DNA from: Acidobacteriaceae bacterium
GTDB taxonomy: Bacteria; Acidobacteriota; Terriglobia; Terriglobales; Acidobacteriaceae
Direction of reading: 5' to 3'
Assembly (NCBI GenBank): GCA_003162495.1
Contig: PMOF01000029.1
Location: 1-13,204, forward strand
DNA: 13,204 nt
This document shows positions 1 to 6,224 of this stretch, piece after piece. How positions within the stretch are numbered: position 1 is the first letter of the stretch; every line of letters starts with the position of its first letter. The position numbers were made by a program, and so were the translations under genes. The notes under the pieces were generated by a model. That model saw only the letters and a list, made by a program, of their open reading frames with translations. It ran no database searches and was not told where the DNA came from.

Positions 1-212
1 TCCATATCGTTTCCATTCCATGGCTGGCCCGATCGCCCGTGTCCGCGCCGGTCATGCGCAATGGTGCGGTATCCATGCGACGAGAGAAACAGCATCTGGT
101 CTTCGAATGCATCCGCATTCAACGGCCAGCCATGACTGAAGACCACGGGCTGCCCCGTTCCCCAGTCCTTGTAGTAAATTTCAGTTCCATCCTTGGTAGT
201 GATCGTAGGCAT
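1..212 (-). CDS. Alpha/beta hydrolase, non-haem chloroperoxidase type (N-terminal part, runs off left edge)
   Basis: Seen: the minus-strand frame starts at an ATG (212-210) and stays open to the window edge, giving about 70 residues. A GAGGAG ribosome site at 221-226 lies 8 bases upstream and supports this start. The N-terminus [18 protein letters not shown] is followed by [17 protein letters not shown] (the HG oxyanion-hole strand-turn of alpha/beta hydrolases) and HDRRGHGRS, then QPWNGNDMD. Known: this order is typical of the cofactor-free haloperoxidase/arylesterase family, about 275 residues, which uses a Ser-Asp-His triad. The nucleophile elbow (GxSxG) and the rest of the triad lie outside the window, so catalytic competence cannot be judged. 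Inferred: a cytosolic esterase or perhydrolase. It is on the same strand as the PadR/HAAS genes but 154 bases downstream, so co-transcription is uncertain. Confidence 0.88.
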   Translation of the reverse strand, partial: MPTITTKDGTEIYYKDWGTGQPVVFSHGWPLNADAFEDQMLFLSSHGYRTIAHDRRGHGRSGQPWNGNDM

Positions 213-284
213 AACAAAATCTCCTCTGTGGCATGTTGGGGGAACGTCGCCGGTCAGCGAAAGACCAGGACAAGGAAGCGGGAA

Positions 285-304
285 TTCGCCCTCGGTGCGG
301 CGAA
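285..304. other. Small inverted repeat between the HAAS gene and the hydrolase
   Basis: TTCGCC (285-290) and GGCGAA (299-304) form a perfect 6-bp stem with an 8-base loop. It lies in the 154-base gap after the HAAS gene stop (367) and before the hydrolase start (212). There is no T-run on the minus-strand downstream side, so it is not a canonical intrinsic terminator. A TTGACT hexamer exists in the gap on the minus strand, but I see no matching -10 box. Confidence 0.22.
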
Positions 305-366
305 ACCATCCCTGCCAGTCAAGCCTACTCGTTCCCCCCTCGTCAAATCGACGCGGGAGCTATTGT

Positions 367-1116
367 TTACCTCTGCGGGATTTGTTGTCTTGCGATTCTT
401 AAAACGCGCTGCACGCGCCAAATCAAATACGGCGTCACCATAATCAAGATAAATACCAGCGCATGAACCAGGTCTGCTGAAATCACCTGCTGAGCAGGCC
501 CGCTCGCAAAACCCATGCTCACATGTCCTGCGCCGCTGGGGCCATCCGGGCGACGGGCGTGAACCTCGAGCGTGCCGGCGGCCAGTGCAATCAGCACAAA
601 ACCAACCCCAGGCCAAACCGCCCGCAATCTTTGCCGTGCTGCCAGGATGGCGACTCCCCAGCCGATCACAATGGGCGCGAAGAAATAGATCATCCGGCCC
701 ACCTGAAAATAGATATTCGAGAGTTCGAAAAGCCGGTGCGGACCCGGGTGAACGCCGAACGGCGTTTCCGCACCTGGCAAAAACATCTGCCAGCCCGACC
801 ACAAAATAAACAACGCGCCAGACCAGGCGAGCGCCAGCAGCGCAAGCGGGGTCAGCCCGAACAGCACCCAGGGAGCGCGCGCGCACCACGATTGGAACTG
901 GCGCTGCTCCACCATCGCCTTGACGAGGTCATTTAACCCGCCCAGCCGCACCAGCGCCGCGGATTCGGCATCCGCCGCTCCACGGCCAGCGGATTGCTCC
1001 TCGGCCTTCAAGTCGGCGAAATGATCGCGCAGTTCGTTCAAATAGCGCCGCACATGCCGCGGTGCCACGCCCGCTCGCAGCAGCTTCTCGCGAAGTTCAC
1101 TGAAGAATTTTGGCAT
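367..1116 (-). CDS. HAAS-domain integral membrane protein (PadR partner)
   Basis: Seen: 249 residues. Residues 1-70 form a soluble helical module (FFSELREKLLRAGVAPRHVRRYLNEL, then a glycine turn LGGLNDLVKAMVEQ). At least four hydrophobic segments follow, at about 82-107, 142-160, 167-186 and 216-236, and the tail is basic. Known: the helical N-terminus resembles the HAAS/DUF1700 signalling module, which is repeatedly encoded next to PadR regulators and placed ahead of membrane domains. Start: the ATG at 1116-1114 is preceded by GGGAGGGC (1119-1126). The start overlaps the end of the PadR gene by 20 bases, so the two are very probably translationally coupled. Inferred: an inner-membrane protein acting in a PadR-controlled envelope or stress response. 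The specific function is unknown; the family call is good but the membrane part is unassigned. Confidence 0.75.
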   Translation of the reverse strand: MPKFFSELREKLLRAGVAPRHVRRYLNELRDHFADLKAEEQSAGRGAADAESAALVRLGGLNDLVKAMVEQRQFQSWCARAPWVLFGLTPLALLALAWSGALFILWSGWQMFLPGAETPFGVHPGPHRLFELSNIYFQVGRMIYFFAPIVIGWGVAILAARQRLRAVWPGVGFVLIALAAGTLEVHARRPDGPSGAGHVSMGFASGPAQQVISADLVHALVFILIMVTPYLIWRVQRVLRIARQQIPQR

Positions 1117-1453
1117 GATGCCCTCCCGTAAGCATCTTTTGAATTGCCGATGTCAGATCGGTCCAGGTCGCCGACAGGTCCGCTAATCGCCGCGATCCCG
1201 CAGCCGTTACGGAGTAATAAATGCGGCTCCGTCCATTGACCGTTCTGCGCCGCGCCTTGAGCGCCCCCTCGCGCTCCAGCCCGTGCAGCACCGGATAGAC
1301 CACCCCTTCGCCGACAGCGATCACTTCGTCCGTGCGGCTGCGGATCGCATGAACAATCTCGTAGCCGTACATCTCCTCCTGCTTGAGCAGCCGCAGGATC
1401 AGCAGCTCCGGAACCCCGTTCATGAAATTCGGATTGGTTTCTCGCCCTGCCAT
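1097..1453 (-). CDS. PadR-family transcriptional regulator
   Basis: Seen: 118 residues from the ATG at 1453. The winged helix reads VPELLILRLLKQEEMYGYEIVHAI, GEGVVYPVLHGLEREGAL and NGRSRIYYSVTAAGSRRL, the hallmark PadR order (MYGYEI, the YPxLHxLE recognition helix, then the YYxxTxxG wing). Known: PadR proteins are dimeric repressors of about 110 residues, often autoregulatory. Start: an upstream extension to 1588 is possible but lacks PadR-like sequence. The MAGRETNPNFMNGVPELL N-terminus fits the family, but the only GAGG is 14 bases upstream, and a candidate promoter places transcription start almost at the ATG. An alternative is the ATG at 1423. The gene overlaps the downstream HAAS gene by 20 bases and is divergent from the purine permease gene. 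The ligand is unknown. Confidence 0.9.
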   Translation of the reverse strand: MAGRETNPNFMNGVPELLILRLLKQEEMYGYEIVHAIRSRTDEVIAVGEGVVYPVLHGLEREGALKARRRTVNGRSRIYYSVTAAGSRRLADLSATWTDLTSAIQKMLTGGHHAKILQ

Positions 1454-1461
1454 CGCAAACC

Positions 1462-1490
1462 ATAGTACCTCGAAGTTCAAGGCATTGCAA
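1462..1490 (-). promoter_or_regulatory. Candidate sigma-70 promoter for padR-HAAS
   Basis: On the minus strand TTGCAA (1490-1485) and TACTAT (1467-1462) are separated by exactly 17 bases, each matching 4 of 6 consensus positions. Transcription would begin near 1455, two bases before the chosen PadR ATG, which would make the mRNA leaderless or nearly so. This is a prediction by eye only. Confidence 0.4.
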
Positions 1491-1555
1491 GCGGAAAGGC
1501 CGATGGCCACCCTTCCCTCGAAAAAATCCCTCTCATCCCTCCCATCACCCAAATC

Positions 1556-1597
1556 CCACAGGTGGCCGCGAAGCAGCGCCTGCCCCACCGCAGGTGG
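1556..1597. promoter_or_regulatory. Paired CCAC...GTGG inverted repeats in the padR/permease divergent region
   Basis: Two related inverted repeats occur: CCACAGGTGG (1556-1565) and CCACCGCAGGTGG (1585-1597). Their centres, 1560.5 and 1591, are about 30.5 bp apart, close to three helical turns, and both share the AGGTGG half. The second also sits in a CCTGC/GCAGG stem (1579-1583, 1590-1594). They lie in the 194-base divergent region and could be operator sites for PadR or another regulator, or a leader structure of the permease mRNA. Nothing in the sequence identifies the binding protein. Confidence 0.33.
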
Positions 1598-1647
1598 AAT
1601 TCTCTTTGCGCAGCGCGCGGTGTGTGCTCTTCTAAAGGCACCCGCCT

Positions 1648-2955
1648 ATGCGCAAGCGAATCGAAACCTATTTTGAATTCACCCGCCTGGGAACCAACTG
1701 GCGCACCGAAATTCTCGCCGGCGTCACTACCTTCCTGACCATGGCCTATATCGTCCTGGTCAATCCGGCCATCCTGTCCGCATCCGGCATGCCGCTCGCC
1801 GCCCTCACCGCCGCCACCTGCCTGTCCGCGGCCTTCGGCTCCATCCTCATGGGCGTGGTCGCCCGCTATCCGATTGCCTTGGCCCCCGGCATGGGCCTCA
1901 ACGCCTATTTCACCTACGTCGTCTGCCTCAAGATGCACATCCCCTGGCAAACGGCCCTGGGAGCGGTCTTTCTTTCCGGCATCATCTTTCTCGCGCTCAC
2001 CGCCTCCGGCATCCGCCAAATGATTCTGCGCTCCATACCCCATGAGCTTTACGCCGCCGTCGCCAGCGGCATCGGCCTCTTCATCGCTTTCATCGGCTTC
2101 CGCAACGCTGGCCTGGTGGTCGCCGACCCTGATACCCTCGTCACCCTCGGCAACATCCGCAGCCCCACCACGGCTCTCGCTCTCTTCGGCCTCATCCTCA
2201 TGGTCGCTCTTGAAGTCAAAAAAATCCGCGGCTCCATTCTCATCGGCGTGCTCTCCATCACCGCCATCGCCTGGGCCTTCGGCCTCGTTCACTGGACGCC
2301 CGCTCCCGGCGGCTTTCACGCCTTGGCTGCCACCGCATTCAAGCTCGACATCCTCGGCGCCATCAACAAGGGGCTGCTTGAAATCGTCTTCGTCTTCTTC
2401 TTTGTTGACCTCTTCGACAACCTCGGAACCCTGGTCGCCGTCACCAAGCGCGCAGGCCTCATCGCATCCGACCACTCCATTCCCCGCCTCAACCGCATTC
2501 TCCTCGCCGACGCCACCGCCACCGTATTCGGCTCCATGGTCGGAACCTCCACCGTCACCAGTTACGTTGAATCCACTGCCGGCGTCGCTGCCGGAGGCCG
2601 CTCCGGCGTCACCGCCATCGTCACCGGACTGCTCTTCCTCGGAGCCATCGGCGCGGCTCCCTTCGTTGGCATCGTCCCGCCCGCCGCCACTGCCCCCGCG
2701 CTCATCCTGGTCGGCTCTCTCATGCTCGCCACCATTACTGAAATTCGCTGGACCGACCCGCTCGTCGCCGTCCCATCGTTCCTCACCCTCATCCTCATTC
2801 CGCTTACCTACTCCATCGCCAACGGCCTCGGCTTCGGCATCATCTCCTGGGCCCTGCTCCACCTCGCCGCCGGCAAATTCCGTCGCCAGGACTGGCTTCT
2901 TTATCTCCTTGCCGCCCTTTTCCTAGCCCGCTTCATCTACCTCGGCGCAAGCTAA
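1648..2955 (+). CDS. NCS2-family purine permease (AzgA/GhxP type, guanine/hypoxanthine/adenine)
   Basis: Seen: 435 residues, almost wholly hydrophobic with about 12-14 membrane segments. The N-terminal YFEFTRLGTNWRTEILAG leads into TFLTMAYIVLVNPAIL. APGMGLNAYF is at 79-88, FVDLFDNLGTL at 252-262, and GTSTVTSYVESTAG at 299-312 with E308. Known: these three blocks are the signature of the AzgA-like branch of NCS2 (xanthine/uracil permease fold, 7+7 inverted repeat), whose members are proton-coupled importers of guanine, hypoxanthine or adenine. Length is normal. Start: AAAGG at 1634-1638 sits 9 bases before the ATG. It is first in a unit with the next two genes and divergent from padR. I saw no purine riboswitch in its leader. 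Substrate choice among purines cannot be read from sequence alone. Confidence 0.92.
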   Translation: MRKRIETYFEFTRLGTNWRTEILAGVTTFLTMAYIVLVNPAILSASGMPLAALTAATCLSAAFGSILMGVVARYPIALAPGMGLNAYFTYVVCLKMHIPWQTALGAVFLSGIIFLALTASGIRQMILRSIPHELYAAVASGIGLFIAFIGFRNAGLVVADPDTLVTLGNIRSPTTALALFGLILMVALEVKKIRGSILIGVLSITAIAWAFGLVHWTPAPGGFHALAATAFKLDILGAINKGLLEIVFVFFFVDLFDNLGTLVAVTKRAGLIASDHSIPRLNRILLADATATVFGSMVGTSTVTSYVESTAGVAAGGRSGVTAIVTGLLFLGAIGAAPFVGIVPPAATAPALILVGSLMLATITEIRWTDPLVAVPSFLTLILIPLTYSIANGLGFGIISWALLHLAAGKFRRQDWLLYLLAALFLARFIYLGAS

Positions 2956-2962
2956 AATATCT

Positions 2963-2980
2963 GCTGACGATCGCGTCGGC
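2963..2980 (+). other. Intercistronic hairpin after the permease gene
   Basis: GCTGACG-ATCG-CGTCGGC forms a 7-bp stem (one G-T wobble) with a 4-base loop. It begins 8 bases after the permease stop and ends 5 bases before the ribosome site of the next gene. There is no following T-run, so it looks more like an mRNA-processing or stability element than a full terminator. Confidence 0.35.
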
Positions 2981-2998
2981 AATCTGAAGGGACCCACC

Positions 2999-3313
2999 AT
3001 GCACTGGTATCACTATGTTTCGTATTTTTTCGGCGGCGCATTCCTGTCTAACTGCCTTCCCCATCTAGGCAACGGAATTTCCGGCCGCCCATTCCAGAGT
3101 CCCTTCGCCAAGCCCCCGGGTGAAGGCTTATCCTCCTCCACCGTCAACGTCCTCTGGGGATTTTTCAACCTGGCCGTCGCCTGGGTTCTCATCTTCCGCA
3201 TCGGCGTCTTCAGCCTGCACAACACCTGCCAGGTCCTCATCGTCGCCGCAGGCTTTCTTATCATGTCCGTGATGCTCGCCCGCGCCTTCGGCCGCTTTCA
3301 CGGGGGCCTCTGA
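2999..3313 (+). CDS. Small conserved-looking membrane protein, function unknown
   Basis: Seen: 104 residues. An aromatic N-terminus (MHWYHYVSYFFGGAFLSN) forms the first hydrophobic segment. A polar loop follows with HLGNGISGRPFQSPFAKPPGEGLSSS. Two further membrane segments lie at about 48-68 (VNVLWGFFNLAVAWVLIF) and 76-95. The GRPFQSPFAKPPG and SSSTVNVLWGFFN blocks look like conserved family motifs, and I have the impression of similar small proteins in other bacteria, but I can name no function. Start: GAAGGGA at 2986-2992 is 6 bases before the ATG. Only two bases separate its stop from the next ATG, so it is probably translationally coupled to the cyclotransferase gene. It may be a membrane accessory of its neighbours; that is inference only. 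Confidence 0.75.
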   Translation: MHWYHYVSYFFGGAFLSNCLPHLGNGISGRPFQSPFAKPPGEGLSSSTVNVLWGFFNLAVAWVLIFRIGVFSLHNTCQVLIVAAGFLIMSVMLARAFGRFHGGL

Positions 3314-3315
3314 AC

Positions 3316-4113
3316 ATGCCGCTGTTCGCTGGCTGCGTGGGGCTCGGCCGCACCGTTCTCGCCCTGTCCCTCCTGGTCCTGGCCGCGCCAACGCACGCAG
3401 CCGACACCTACCAGATCGTTCACGCCTATCCCCATGACCAGCAGGCCTACACCCAGGGACTTATCTATCTTGATGGATATCTCTATGAGAGCACCGGCCT
3501 CAACGGTCACTCATCCCTGCGCAAGGAAGACCTCGAAACCGGCCGCATTCTTCAGTTCCAGGACGTTCCCAGCCAATACTTCGCTGAAGGGCTCGCATCC
3601 TGGGGCGCCAACCTCGTCCAACTCACCTGGAAAAACTACATCGCCCTGGTCTACGACCGCGCCACCTTCCGCTTCCTGCGCACCTTGCCCTACACAGGCG
3701 AAGGCTGGGGCCTCACCGAAGACGGCAAGAGCCTCATCCTCTCCGACGGCACCGCGACCCTCCGCTTTCTCGATCCGGCCACCTTCCATGAGGTGCGCCG
3801 AGTCGTCGTCAAGGACCGCGGCAAGCCCATCGACCAGCTCAACGAACTCGAATACATCCACGGCCAGGTCTACGCCAACATCTGGCACTCCGACCGCATC
3901 GTCCGCATCGCGCCGGCCACCGGCAAAGTCCTCGGCTTCATCGACCTCGCCGGCTTGCTCCCCGCAAGCGAACGCACCAACCCCGAAGCCGTTCTCAACG
4001 GAATAGCCTATGACCCAGAGCACGACCGCCTCTTCGTCACAGGCAAACTGTGGCCCAAACTTTTTGAGATTAGAATAATTCCAGAAAAGGCTAAGACTCA
4101 ATCCCGGAAATAG
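3316..4113 (+). CDS. Secreted glutaminyl-peptide cyclotransferase (bacterial/plant-type glutamine cyclotransferase)
   Basis: Seen: 265 residues. A signal peptide at 1-28 has a hydrophobic core LALSLLVLAAP and likely cleavage after THA. The mature part carries AYTQGLIYLDGYLYESTGL (44-62), EGLASW, GEGWGLT (128-134), SDGT, QLNELEYI (174-181), LNGIAYD and TGKLWPKLFEI. Known: these are the repeated blade motifs of the Glu_cyclase_2 family, a five-bladed propeller related to papaya glutaminyl cyclase. It converts N-terminal Gln of peptides to pyroglutamate with release of ammonia, with a conserved Glu (LNELEYI) as a likely active-site residue. Length is usual. Inferred location is periplasmic or extracellular. 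Start: the ATG is 2 bases after the upstream stop, with only a G-rich stretch (3302-3306) as ribosome site, so translation probably depends on coupling. It converges with sahH. Confidence 0.9.
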   Translation: MPLFAGCVGLGRTVLALSLLVLAAPTHAADTYQIVHAYPHDQQAYTQGLIYLDGYLYESTGLNGHSSLRKEDLETGRILQFQDVPSQYFAEGLASWGANLVQLTWKNYIALVYDRATFRFLRTLPYTGEGWGLTEDGKSLILSDGTATLRFLDPATFHEVRRVVVKDRGKPIDQLNELEYIHGQVYANIWHSDRIVRIAPATGKVLGFIDLAGLLPASERTNPEAVLNGIAYDPEHDRLFVTGKLWPKLFEIRIIPEKAKTQSRK

Positions 4114-4185
4114 CCGGGGGCGCCGCTGGTCTCGGGGTCCACGGCGACAGGTCTTCGTCGCTGGGGTGATGATTCGCCGGGGTGC

Positions 4186-4211
4186 CCCAGGTCTCGATCT
4201 TGAGACCTGGG
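4186..4211. terminator. Perfect hairpin between convergent genes, possible bidirectional terminator
   Basis: CCCAGGTCTC (4186-4195) and GAGACCTGGG (4202-4211) are perfect 10-base inverted arms around the 6-base loop GATCTT. The hairpin ends 12 bases from the sahH stop and lies 72 bases after the cyclotransferase stop. Neither side has a T-run, so it would be a non-canonical (hairpin-only) terminator or an mRNA 3' end stabiliser for both units. Confidence 0.5.
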
Positions 4212-4223
4212 ATACCACCGACC

Positions 4224-5654
4224 TTAGTACCGGTAACTCTCCGCCTTGTAAGGTCCTTCCACCGGCACGCCCAGATATTCCGCCTGCTTCTTGCTAAGTG
4301 TGGTCAGCTTCACACCTATCTTTTCCAGATGCAGCCGCGCCACTTCTTCATCCAAATGCTTCGGCAACACATACACGCCCACCTTGTAACTGTCCTTCTT
4401 CTCCCAAAGGTCCAGTTGCGCCAGCGTTTGGTTGGCAAAGCTGTTGCTCATCACAAAGCTCGGATGCCCCGTTGCGCAGCCAAGATTGACCAACCGCCCC
4501 TCCGCCAGCACAAAGATGCTGTGCCCGTCGGGAAAAGTGTACTGATCCACTTGCGGCTTGATATTGAGCTTCTTCACGCCCTTCTCGGCGTTCAGCGGAT
4601 CCACCTGGATCTCGTTGTCGAAGTGCCCGATGTTGCACACGATCGCCTGGTCCTTCATCTTCTTCATGTGATCGAGCGTAATAATGTCCACGTTACCGGT
4701 GCAGGTTACATAGATATCTCCGCGTCCCAGCGTATCTTCGATGGTGGTCACTTCGAATCCTTCCATCGCCGCCTGAAGCGCATTGATCGGGTCGACCTCG
4801 GTCACGATCACCCGCGCGCCCATGCCACGCAGCGAATGCGATGAGCCCTTGCCCACATCGCCATAGCCACAGATCACCGCGACCTTGCCCGCGACCATCA
4901 CATCGGTCGCCCGCTTGATCCCGTCGGCCAATGACTCGCGGCAACCATATAAGTTATCGAACTTCGACTTAGTCACCGAGTCATTCACATTGATGGCCGG
5001 AACCAGCAGCTTGCCCTGCTCCATCATCTTGTAAAGCCGATGCACGCCCGTCGTCGTCTCTTCGGAAACGCCGCGCCACTCTTTCGCAACCTTGTGCCAG
5101 TGTTGCGGATCCTCCGCATGCACCTTCTTCAGCAGGTCCTTGATCACTTTCTCTTCGTGGCTGCCGGAAGGCGAATCCACCCACTTATCCCCGTTCTCTA
5201 ACTCATACCCTTTGTGAATCAGCAGAGTTACATCGCCGCCGTCGTCCACCACTAACTGTGGCCCCTTGCCGCCCTTGTGATTCAGCGCCTGGTAAGTGCA
5301 CCACCAATACTCCTCCAGCGACTCGCCCTTCCACGCAAACACCGGAACTCCCGTCGCCGCAATGGCCGCCGCCGCATGATCCTGCGTCGAGAAAATGTTG
5401 CAGCTCGCCCACCGAACCTCCGCGCCCAGGCTCACCAGCGTCTCAATCAGCACCGCCGTCTGGATCGTCATGTGCAGCGATCCCGTAATCCGCACCCCTG
5501 CCAGCGGCTTCCCCGCCGCATACTTGTTCCGGATCGACACCAATCCCGGCATCTCGTGCTCGGCGATCGTAATTTCTTTCCGCCCCCAGTCCGCTAAACC
5601 CAGGTCCGCTACCTTGTAACCCAGTTCCGTCACTTCCAGTGTTGAAGCTGCCAT
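4224..5654 (-). CDS. ahcY: Adenosylhomocysteinase (S-adenosyl-L-homocysteine hydrolase)
   Basis: Cytosolic NAD-dependent enzyme that reversibly splits S-adenosylhomocysteine into adenosine and homocysteine, relieving product inhibition of methyltransferases. Seen: 476 residues, complete. H61 (GSLHMT), [15 protein letters not shown] at 84-98 with D92, the [11 protein letters not shown] block with K229, D233 and N234, the NAD loop GYGDVGKG at 263-270 with E286 (VTEVDPINA), NIGHFDNEI at 341-349, and the C-terminal KAESYRY that closes the neighbouring subunit's NAD site. Known: the human enzyme has 432 residues; the extra segment at about 123-165 here is the insert common in many bacterial members. 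Start: the minus-strand GAGGG lies a few bases before the ATG. Its leader contains a hairpin (5669-5693). It is divergent from an ArsR-family regulator gene. The enzyme is also named SahH. Confidence 0.97.
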   Translation of the reverse strand: MAASTLEVTELGYKVADLGLADWGRKEITIAEHEMPGLVSIRNKYAAGKPLAGVRITGSLHMTIQTAVLIETLVSLGAEVRWASCNIFSTQDHAAAAIAATGVPVFAWKGESLEEYWWCTYQALNHKGGKGPQLVVDDGGDVTLLIHKGYELENGDKWVDSPSGSHEEKVIKDLLKKVHAEDPQHWHKVAKEWRGVSEETTTGVHRLYKMMEQGKLLVPAINVNDSVTKSKFDNLYGCRESLADGIKRATDVMVAGKVAVICGYGDVGKGSSHSLRGMGARVIVTEVDPINALQAAMEGFEVTTIEDTLGRGDIYVTCTGNVDIITLDHMKKMKDQAIVCNIGHFDNEIQVDPLNAEKGVKKLNIKPQVDQYTFPDGHSIFVLAEGRLVNLGCATGHPSFVMSNSFANQTLAQLDLWEKKDSYKVGVYVLPKHLDEEVARLHLEKIGVKLTTLSKKQAEYLGVPVEGPYKAESYRY

Positions 5655-5668
5655 TTTCCCTCGCTTTG

Positions 5669-5693
5669 GCCCGCAGTCTTCTCAAGTGCGGGC
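5669..5693. promoter_or_regulatory. Hairpin in the sahH 5' leader
   Basis: GCCCGCA (5669-5675) and TGCGGGC (5687-5693) pair as a perfect 7-bp GC-rich stem with an 11-base loop. In the sahH transcript it lies about 14 bases before the start codon, immediately ahead of the ribosome site. It does not resemble the known SAH riboswitch, which needs a longer multi-helix pseudoknot, so any regulatory role is speculative. Confidence 0.33.
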
Positions 5694-5751
5694 AATGAAT
5701 TCGTATGCTTCCAGCTACGCTAGGATAACATCCAACAGGCGGAGTCCCGGA

Positions 5752-6111
5752 ATGGAACGAATCGCAGTCCCCTCAAACGACCAAACGCCCCCAGGACCAC
5801 GTGCCAATGCGATTCGCCTCTCTCGCCCCCGGCAATTGGCCATCCTTAAAGCCCTCGCCGATCCGCACCGCTTTCAGCTCTTCAATCGCATCGCATGCGC
5901 GGTCTGTCCGGTGGGTTGCGGCGAAGTACTTGCTGCTTTGTCCATCTCCCCGGCCACACTCTCCCACCACATCAAGGAGCTCGAAGCAGCCGGCCTGGTG
6001 CGCACCAAGCGCGCCGGAAAATTCGTCTTCCTTCACTTACGCGGGGAGATATGGACATCGTTCCTGGCAAGCCTCGAGTCCATCGGGCAGCCCCGCAAAA
6101 CCCGCGCCTGA
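5752..6111 (+). CDS. ArsR-family transcriptional regulator with clustered cysteines
   Basis: Seen: 119 residues. A winged helix is clear: RQLAILKALADPHRFQLFNRI, a cysteine cluster (C49, C52, C56), then VLAALSISPATLSHHIKEL as helix-turn-recognition helix, and GLVRTKRAGKFVFLHL as the wing. Known: ArsR/SmtB proteins are homodimeric repressors that release DNA on binding metal or another ligand. In classical ArsR the metal cysteines lie at the same helix (ELCVCDL), close to C56 here. Start: the ATG at 5752 has GGAG (5741-5744) 7 bases upstream. An in-frame GTG at 5686 would overlap the sahH leader hairpin and adds unlike sequence, so I rejected it. Inferred target: the SDR gene downstream, because of the inverted repeat at 6171-6194; sahH, divergent, is the alternative. 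The ligand is unknown. Confidence 0.9.
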   Translation: MERIAVPSNDQTPPGPRANAIRLSRPRQLAILKALADPHRFQLFNRIACAVCPVGCGEVLAALSISPATLSHHIKELEAAGLVRTKRAGKFVFLHLRGEIWTSFLASLESIGQPRKTRA

Positions 6112-6170
6112 AACCTTTCCAAAAGGATTCCCACATTCGTTTTGAATCTTTTTCTGCGCTGCCCAATCAA

Positions 6171-6194
6171 TTCGACAGTCGTCGAAATGTCGAA
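6171..6194. promoter_or_regulatory. Candidate ArsR operator upstream of the SDR gene
   Basis: TTCGAC-AGTC-GTCGAA (6171-6186) is a perfect 6-bp inverted repeat. A further TGTCGAA (6188-6194) makes a second, 7-bp perfect pair with TTCGACA (6171-6177) across 10 bases, so three half-sites share one core. TTCGA...TCGAA symmetry is typical of ArsR/SmtB operators. It ends 30 bases before the SDR start codon, in the gap directly after the ArsR gene. AT-rich TATTTT (6202-6207) could be the -10 box, but I see no convincing -35. Confidence 0.6.
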
Positions 6195-6224
6195 GTGATG
6201 ATATTTTGAAAATGGAGCAATGCA

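Noticed and set aside
1598..1647. Purine riboswitch in front of the purine permease
   Set aside because: The leader lacks the three-helix junction and loop-loop sequences; only a short inverted repeat is present upstream.
1477..2862. 461-codon minus-strand open frame opposite the purine permease gene
   Set aside because: Its product is an acidic Gly/Asp/Glu-rich string with no fold or motif, produced by the strong third-position C bias of the permease gene on the other strand.
2042..2926. 294-codon plus-strand frame inside the permease gene
   Set aside because: Ser/Pro-rich frame-shifted shadow of the permease; the permease frame has clear NCS2 motifs throughout.
3511..4218. 235-codon minus-strand frame opposite the cyclotransferase gene
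   Set aside because: Low-complexity antisense frame; the plus-strand frame has the signal peptide and family motifs.
5686..5751. Upstream GTG extension of the ArsR gene
   Set aside because: It would run into the sahH leader hairpin, has no ribosome site and adds residues unlike the family; the ATG at 5752 has a well-placed GGAG.
5655..5751. SAH riboswitch before sahH
   Set aside because: Only one short stem is visible; the conserved multi-helix pseudoknot of that riboswitch is not recognisable.
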